Assembly: GCF_032337115.1 (NCBI RefSeq)
Contig: NZ_JAVXZY010000001.1
Coordinates: 992,001 to 1,056,000, forward strand
Length of the DNA stretch: 64,000 bases
Origin: Roseateles_C aquae
GTDB taxonomy: Bacteria; Pseudomonadota; Gammaproteobacteria; Burkholderiales; Burkholderiaceae_C
Direction: 5' to 3'
Shown here: piece by piece, positions 59,727 to 64,000 of the stretch
Layout: every line of letters starts with the position of its first letter
Numbering within the stretch: position 1 is the first letter of the stretch
Notes under the pieces: generated by a model
The model's database searches: none
Told to the model about the DNA's origin: nothing
The model's input: only the letters and a program-made list of their open reading frames with translations
Made by a program: the position numbers and the translations under genes

Positions 59727-61040
59727 TCAGCCAGCGGTGGCCATCAGTTCGTCGAAGGGCAAAGCCTTGTCGCTGACCTTGGCGGTGGCGAGCACGAAGT
59801 CGGTGACGTTGTTTTCGATCACAACGGCTTCGACCTCAGCCAGGCGATTGCGGTCGCTCAGGTACCAACGCACGACTTCAGCCGGCTTTTCGTAGCTTTG
59901 CGACAGCTCTTCGATATGGGCTTGCAGCTGCTCGGGCTTGGCTTGCAGATTGTTGGCACGCACCAGCTCGGCCACCACCAGACCCAGGCGCACGCGGCGC
60001 TCGGCCTGAGGCTTGAAGATTTCTTCGGGGATAGGCGCCTTGTCAGCATCCTTCACGCCGCGCTTCTTCAGGTCTTCACGGGCCGAAGCAACCAGGCGTT
60101 CGACTTCGTTGGCCACCAGCGCGTTCGGCACATCCAGCTCGGCAGCACCGACCAGTGCGTCCATCACGGCGCCCTTGTTGCGAGCCAACACGCGGAACTT
60201 CACTTCGCGCTCGAGGTTCTTCTTGATGTCGGCGCGCAGCGCTTCGACCGTGGCGTCCTTGATGCCCAGGGCCTTGGCAAAGGCCTCGTTCACTTCAGGC
60301 AGGTGCTGGGCTTCGATCTTCTTGACCGTAACCAGGAAGTCAGCTTCCTTGCCGGCCACGTCCTTGCCGTGATAGTCCTCGGGGAAAGCCAGCGGGAAGG
60401 TCTTGGACTCGCCCGCCTTCATGCCGCGCACAGCCTTTTCGAAGGCTTCGAGCATCTGGCCTTCGCCCAGCAGGAACTGGAAGCCTTCAGCCTTGCCGCC
60501 GGCGAAGGTTTCGCCGTCGATTTTGCCTTCGAAGTCGATCGTCACGCGATCGCCGTCGGCAGCCACGTCAGCGGCAGCGCGCTGAGCGAAGCTGCGGCGC
60601 TGCTTGCGCAGGATGGCGACGGTCTTGTCGATGGCTTCTTCGGTGACGTCACTGCTGACGCGCTCGACTTCAGCGGCGGCCAGGTCGCCAATCTTGACTT
60701 CTGGATAGACCTCGAAGGTGGCGTCAAAGGCCATCTGGCCTTCCGGCGCTTCGTCCTTCTGGGCGATGCGGGGCATGCCGGCGACGCGCAGCTGCGCTTC
60801 GTTGGCGGCGCTGGAGAAGGCCTCGCCCAGCTTGTCGTTGACGACTTCGTACTGGACGGAGTAGCCATAACGCTGAGCGACGACGCTCATCGGCACCTTG
60901 CCGGGGCGGAAGCCATCGGCCTTGACGGTGCGGGACAGCTTCTTGAGACGCTGTTCGACTTCGCTGTTGATGTCAGCGGCCGCCAGCGTGAGCGTGATGC
61001 GGCGTTCGAGCTTTTCGAGGGTTTCGACGGTGACAGCCAT
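59727..61040 (-). CDS. tig: Trigger factor
   Basis: Trigger factor is the ribosome-bound chaperone and PPIase. The 437-residue product has the ribosome-binding GFRPGKVP (residues 43-50), a central FKBP-like PPIase domain (DRVTIDFEGKIDGETFAGG) and the helical C-terminal arms. It starts 29 bases before the next upstream tRNA, with good order to clpP. The length is normal. Confidence 0.96.
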   Translation of the reverse strand: MAVTVETLEKLERRITLTLAAADINSEVEQRLKKLSRTVKADGFRPGKVPMSVVAQRYGYSVQYEVVNDKLGEAFSSAANEAQLRVAGMPRIAQKDEAPEGQMAFDATFEVYPEVKIGDLAAAEVERVSSDVTEEAIDKTVAILRKQRRSFAQRAAADVAADGDRVTIDFEGKIDGETFAGGKAEGFQFLLGEGQMLEAFEKAVRGMKAGESKTFPLAFPEDYHGKDVAGKEADFLVTVKKIEAQHLPEVNEAFAKALGIKDATVEALRADIKKNLEREVKFRVLARNKGAVMDALVGAAELDVPNALVANEVERLVASAREDLKKRGVKDADKAPIPEEIFKPQAERRVRLGLVVAELVRANNLQAKPEQLQAHIEELSQSYEKPAEVVRWYLSDRNRLAEVEAVVIENNVTDFVLATAKVSDKALPFDELMATAG

Positions 61041-61065
61041 ATGTGACTCTGAACAAAGTGTTATC

Positions 61066-61152
61066 TGGTGCGCGGGGCCGGACTCGAACCGGCACGCCCG
61101 TGAAGGCGTCAGGACCTAAACCTGGTGCGTCTACCAATTTCGCCACCCGCGC
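61066..61152 (-). tRNA. tRNA-Leu (anticodon UAG)
   Basis: An 87-base class II tRNA. GCGCGGG pairs with CCCGCGC, the anticodon loop TTTAGGT gives TAG, and CCA is encoded. It lies 25 bases upstream of tig on the same strand and could be co-transcribed with it. Confidence 0.95.
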
Positions 61153-61289
61153 TGAGTGGTCTCAGGACTGACGCGATGCAAGCATCACCTCAGCCCTGCG
61201 GCATTTCGGCAAACCGGTGATTGTAGCCACTTAAAGGGCCGAAATCCGGCGCCAAGGAAAACCCGCAGCGACGTCTCGCCCGGGAGCGT

Positions 61290-61329
61290 GAAAAACAAGA
61301 GGCCTCGCACGCGTCAGCGGCGAGGCCTC
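61290..61329 (-). terminator. Terminator of the RND permease gene
   Basis: GAGGCCTCGC/GCGAGGCCTC form a ten-base-pair stem with an 11-base loop, followed on the minus strand by TTGTTTTTC. It lies about 22 bases behind the permease stop at 61352. Confidence 0.7.
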
Positions 61330-61351
61330 GGGCTGAGCGCTTTAGCTTGAA

Positions 61352-64000
61352 TCAGGCCTGATCGGGCAGTTGCGACGCCTCGCCAAAGCGCGAGGCTTCG
61401 GCAAACCGTGAGGCCTCGGCCGGGCGCAGCACACGGAACCAGGCCGCGTACATGGCCGGCAGCGTGAGCAGGGTCAGCACGGTGGCGACCAGCAGGCCGC
61501 CCATGATGGCCACCGCCATCGGCCCCCAGAACACGCTGCGCGACAGCGGAATCATGGCCAGCATCGCCGCCGCCGCCGTCAGCACGATGGGACGGAAACG
61601 CCGCACCGCGGACTCAACGATAGCCTGCCAGGCCGGCACGCCCCGTTCGCGGTCCTGCTCGATCTGGTCGATCAGGATCACCGAGTTGCGCATGATCATG
61701 CCCATCAGCGCAATCACACCCAGCAGCGCCACGAAGCCGAAGGGCCGATTCAGCAGCAGCAGCGCTGCCGCCACGCCGGCAATGCCCAGCGGGCCGGTCA
61801 GGAAGACCAGCATGGCCCGCGAGAAGCTTTGCAGCTGCAGCATCAGCAGCGTGAAAGTGATGAACAGCATGATGGGCATGCCGGCCAGGATGGAGCCGGA
61901 ACCCTTGCTGCTCTCCTCCACCGCGCCGGCCACTTCGATGCTGTAGCCATGCGGCATCTTCTTCTGCAGCTCCTGCAGCTGCGGCCAGATCTGGTTGGAC
62001 ACCGTGGCGCCCTGCAAGCCCTCGGCCACATCACCCTGCACCGTGACGGTGTAGCGGCGGCCGTTGCGATGCAGGATGCCGGGCTCCCACTCGAAGCCGA
62101 TCTTGGCAATCTGCGTCAACGGGATCGCGCGGCCGGTGCTGGTGGGTACATAGGCGTTGCCGATGTCGGTGATCGCATTGCGCTCCTCCAACGGTTGGCG
62201 CAGCACGATGTCGATCAGCTTGTCGCCCTCGCGGTACTGGCCAATCGTCGAGCCCGACAGAATCGTCCGCGAGGCCTGGGCCAGGCTCTGGCTGCTGACG
62301 CCGAGCGCGCGCGCCTTGTCCTGATCGATGTCCAGCTTCAAGGCCTTGATCGACTCATTCCAGTTGTCGTTGACGCCGCGCATATTCGGATTGGCACGCA
62401 GGATCTCGCGCGCCTGATCGGCCCAGCGGCGGACCTCCTTCATGTCCTCGCCGGCCACCCGGAACTGCACCGGATACTGCACCGGCGGCCCATTGGGCAG
62501 CAGCTTGATGCGCGAACGAACCTCGGGGAATTCCTCGGCCATCAGCGTCGGCAGACGCTTGCGCAGCTCCTCGCGCAGCTTCAGGTCCTTGGGCAGCACG
62601 ATGGCCTGGCTGACATTGCTGGCCGGGAAGACCTGATCCAGCGGCAGGTAGAAGCGCGGCACACCGGTGCCGACCCAGATCGTCACCGCCTCGACGCCGG
62701 CCTCCTTCAACATCCGCTGCTCGAAGCGCTTGGCCATGGCCTCGCTCTGCTGGATGGTGGCGCCTTCGGGCAGCCACAGGTCGACCAGGATTTCGGGCCG
62801 GCTGGAATCCGGGAAGAACTGCTGCTGCACCTTGGCCATGCCACCCAGACCAGCCACAAAGAGCAGCAGCGTCATGCCAATCGTCTTCCAGCGGTTCTCC
62901 ACGCACCAGCGCACCAGATGACGGAAGCGGTTGTAGAACGGCGTGTCGAACAGCTCGTGCGGGCCGTCGTCACCGCCGGAGCGCGTCTTCAGCAGCAAGG
63001 CGCCCAGATAGGGCACAAAGTAGACCGAGACGAACCAGGAAATCACCAGCGCCGCCGCGGTAACGGCAAAGATCGCGAAGGTGTACTCGCCGGTGGCCGA
63101 CTTGGCCAGACCGATGGGCAGGAAACCGACCGCCGTGATCAAGGTGCCGGTCAGCATCGGCATCGCCGTCACGTCATAGGCATAGGTGGCGGCATGCAGC
63201 TTGTCGTAGCCCTCCTCGAGCTTGCGCACCATCATCTCGACGGCAATGATGGCATCGTCGACCAGCAGGCCCAGTGCGATGATCAGCGAGCCCAGCGAGA
63301 TCTTGTGCAGGCCGACGCCCCAATAGAACATGGTGACGAAGGTGATCGCCAGCACCAGCGGGATCGTGATCGCCACGACCAGGCCCGGCCAGATGTCGAT
63401 GCGCAGCGGCCGCGTATGCAGGCCCAGGCTGATGAAGCTGACCGCCAGCACGATCACCACCGCCTCGATCAGCACGCGAACGAACTCATTGACCGAGCGC
63501 GACACCGCCTTGGGCTGATCCTGGATCTGGGTCAGCTCGATGCCGGCCGGCAAGGCCTTTTGCGCACCGGCCACCGCCTTGCGCAAGGACTCACCCATCG
63601 CAATGATGTCGCCGCCCTTGGCCATCGAGACACCGACGGCGATCACCTGCTTGCCCTGGTGGCGCACCGAGATCGCCGGCGGGTCGACATACTCGCGCTT
63701 GATCGCCGCGATATCACCGAGGCGCAGGCTGCTGGCCTGGCCGGTGAAGGGATTGACGCCGCGAATCGGAAACTCCCTCAGAGCCTGCACCGAGTTCAGC
63801 TGCCCCTGCACCCGCACCTCGATCTTGCTGCTGCCGGCATTGAGCACACCGGCGCCCTCGATCGCGTTCTGCGCGCCCAGCTGGTTGATCACCTGGCTGA
63901 AGTCCAGGCCCAGCTCGGCCAGGCGCTTCTGCGAGATCTCGATGTAGAGCTTCTCGGGCTGCACGCCGAAGAGCTCGACCTTGGCCACATCATTGACCGT
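61352..64000 (-). CDS. RND efflux permease, C-terminal part
   Basis: The visible 882 residues are the C-terminal part of a resistance-nodulation-division inner-membrane proton antiporter that works with a periplasmic adaptor and an outer-membrane channel. Membrane blocks include VIVLAVSFISLGL, the TM4 segment LGLLVDDAIIAVE with its proton-relay Asp pair, and the second set ending LLTLPAMYAAWF. The two periplasmic domains carry the AcrB-like repeats. The N-terminal portion (about 150-200 residues) lies beyond the right edge. Adaptor genes are not seen, and the substrate is not predictable. Confidence 0.93.
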   Translation of the reverse strand, partial: TVNDVAKVELFGVQPEKLYIEISQKRLAELGLDFSQVINQLGAQNAIEGAGVLNAGSSKIEVRVQGQLNSVQALREFPIRGVNPFTGQASSLRLGDIAAIKREYVDPPAISVRHQGKQVIAVGVSMAKGGDIIAMGESLRKAVAGAQKALPAGIELTQIQDQPKAVSRSVNEFVRVLIEAVVIVLAVSFISLGLHTRPLRIDIWPGLVVAITIPLVLAITFVTMFYWGVGLHKISLGSLIIALGLLVDDAIIAVEMMVRKLEEGYDKLHAATYAYDVTAMPMLTGTLITAVGFLPIGLAKSATGEYTFAIFAVTAAALVISWFVSVYFVPYLGALLLKTRSGGDDGPHELFDTPFYNRFRHLVRWCVENRWKTIGMTLLLFVAGLGGMAKVQQQFFPDSSRPEILVDLWLPEGATIQQSEAMAKRFEQRMLKEAGVEAVTIWVGTGVPRFYLPLDQVFPASNVSQAIVLPKDLKLREELRKRLPTLMAEEFPEVRSRIKLLPNGPPVQYPVQFRVAGEDMKEVRRWADQAREILRANPNMRGVNDNWNESIKALKLDIDQDKARALGVSSQSLAQASRTILSGSTIGQYREGDKLIDIVLRQPLEERNAITDIGNAYVPTSTGRAIPLTQIAKIGFEWEPGILHRNGRRYTVTVQGDVAEGLQGATVSNQIWPQLQELQKKMPHGYSIEVAGAVEESSKGSGSILAGMPIMLFITFTLLMLQLQSFSRAMLVFLTGPLGIAGVAAALLLLNRPFGFVALLGVIALMGMIMRNSVILIDQIEQDRERGVPAWQAIVESAVRRFRPIVLTAAAAMLAMIPLSRSVFWGPMAVAIMGGLLVATVLTLLTLPAMYAAWFRVLRPAEASRFAEASRFGEASQLPDQA

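Overview
The window is GC-rich and consists almost entirely of chromosomal housekeeping genes, with no insertion sequence, prophage, plasmid or CRISPR array. The gene orders (rpsB-tsf-pyrH-frr-uppS-cdsA-dxr; ndk-rlmN-pilW-rodZ-ispG-hisS-yfgM-bamB-der-hfq-hflX-hflK-hflC-hisZ-purA; sucA-odhB-lpdA; tig-clpP-clpX-lon), the presence of hisZ, and the style of the intergenic repeats point to a betaproteobacterium of the order Burkholderiales, probably near Rubrivivax, Leptothrix or Roseateles. That placement is inference from memory of gene order and protein flavour, not a database result.

Layout. 1-5.6 kb: minus-strand translation, nucleotide and envelope operon from rpsB through dxr, which runs off the left edge. 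6.1-9.0 kb: plus-strand pair, a DadA-like FAD oxidoreductase and the bifunctional NAD(P)HX repair enzyme. 9.05-11.5 kb: rnr (minus), whose start codon is unclear. 11.6 kb: tRNA-Leu(CAG). 12.0-31.3 kb: a run of 19 minus-strand genes without interruption, linking tRNA/rRNA modification (rlmN, rluB), isoprenoid synthesis (ispG), histidine (hisS, hisZ), outer-membrane assembly (bamB), ribosome GTPases (der, hflX), hfq, the HflKC complex and purA. 31.3-39.2 kb: scpB, rluD, bamD (plus), a DinG-type helicase, a DUF465 protein, an orphan PP2C phosphatase, an Ala/Gln-rich secreted protein and zapE. 39.3-45.1 kb: the 2-oxoglutarate dehydrogenase operon. 45.5-48.4 kb: plus-strand accessory genes (2OG-Fe(II) oxygenase, a Cys-cluster protein, an orphan oligopeptide-binding protein). 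48.5-53.2 kb: a flavin/electron-transfer block (nitronate monooxygenase, DmdC-type acyl-CoA dehydrogenase, etfA, etfB). 53.4-54.8 kb: murI and four tRNAs (Leu-UAA, Gly-GCC, Cys-GCA, Gly-GCC). 55.0-61.0 kb: lon, clpX, clpP, tig. 61.1 kb: tRNA-Leu(UAG). 61.35-64 kb: the C-terminal part of an RND efflux permease that continues past the right edge.

How the parts work together: the rpsB and ndk-to-rnr blocks combine ribosome production and maturation with RNA decay (Hfq, RNase R) and envelope building (UppS, CdsA, Dxr, IspG, BamB, BamD). The tig-clpP-clpX-lon block handles nascent-chain folding and proteolysis, and HflKC belongs to membrane-protein quality control. ETF would carry electrons from the adjacent acyl-CoA dehydrogenase to the respiratory chain, next to the TCA-cycle operon.

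I found no convincing undescribed system of several genes. The most unusual signals are small: (i) a three-copy structured repeat lying directly behind stop codons in one orientation; (ii) a 14-base dispersed motif related to CAAGACCTGACCCC that also sits inside coding sequence; (iii) rnr, whose promoter and Shine-Dalgarno point to an ATC codon; (iv) an RluB-type pseudouridine synthase with very long Ala/Lys and Arg/Gly-rich tails; (v) operator-like palindromes in front of etfB/murI and of the 2OG oxygenase; and (vi) strong hairpins inside the 2-oxoglutarate dehydrogenase operon.
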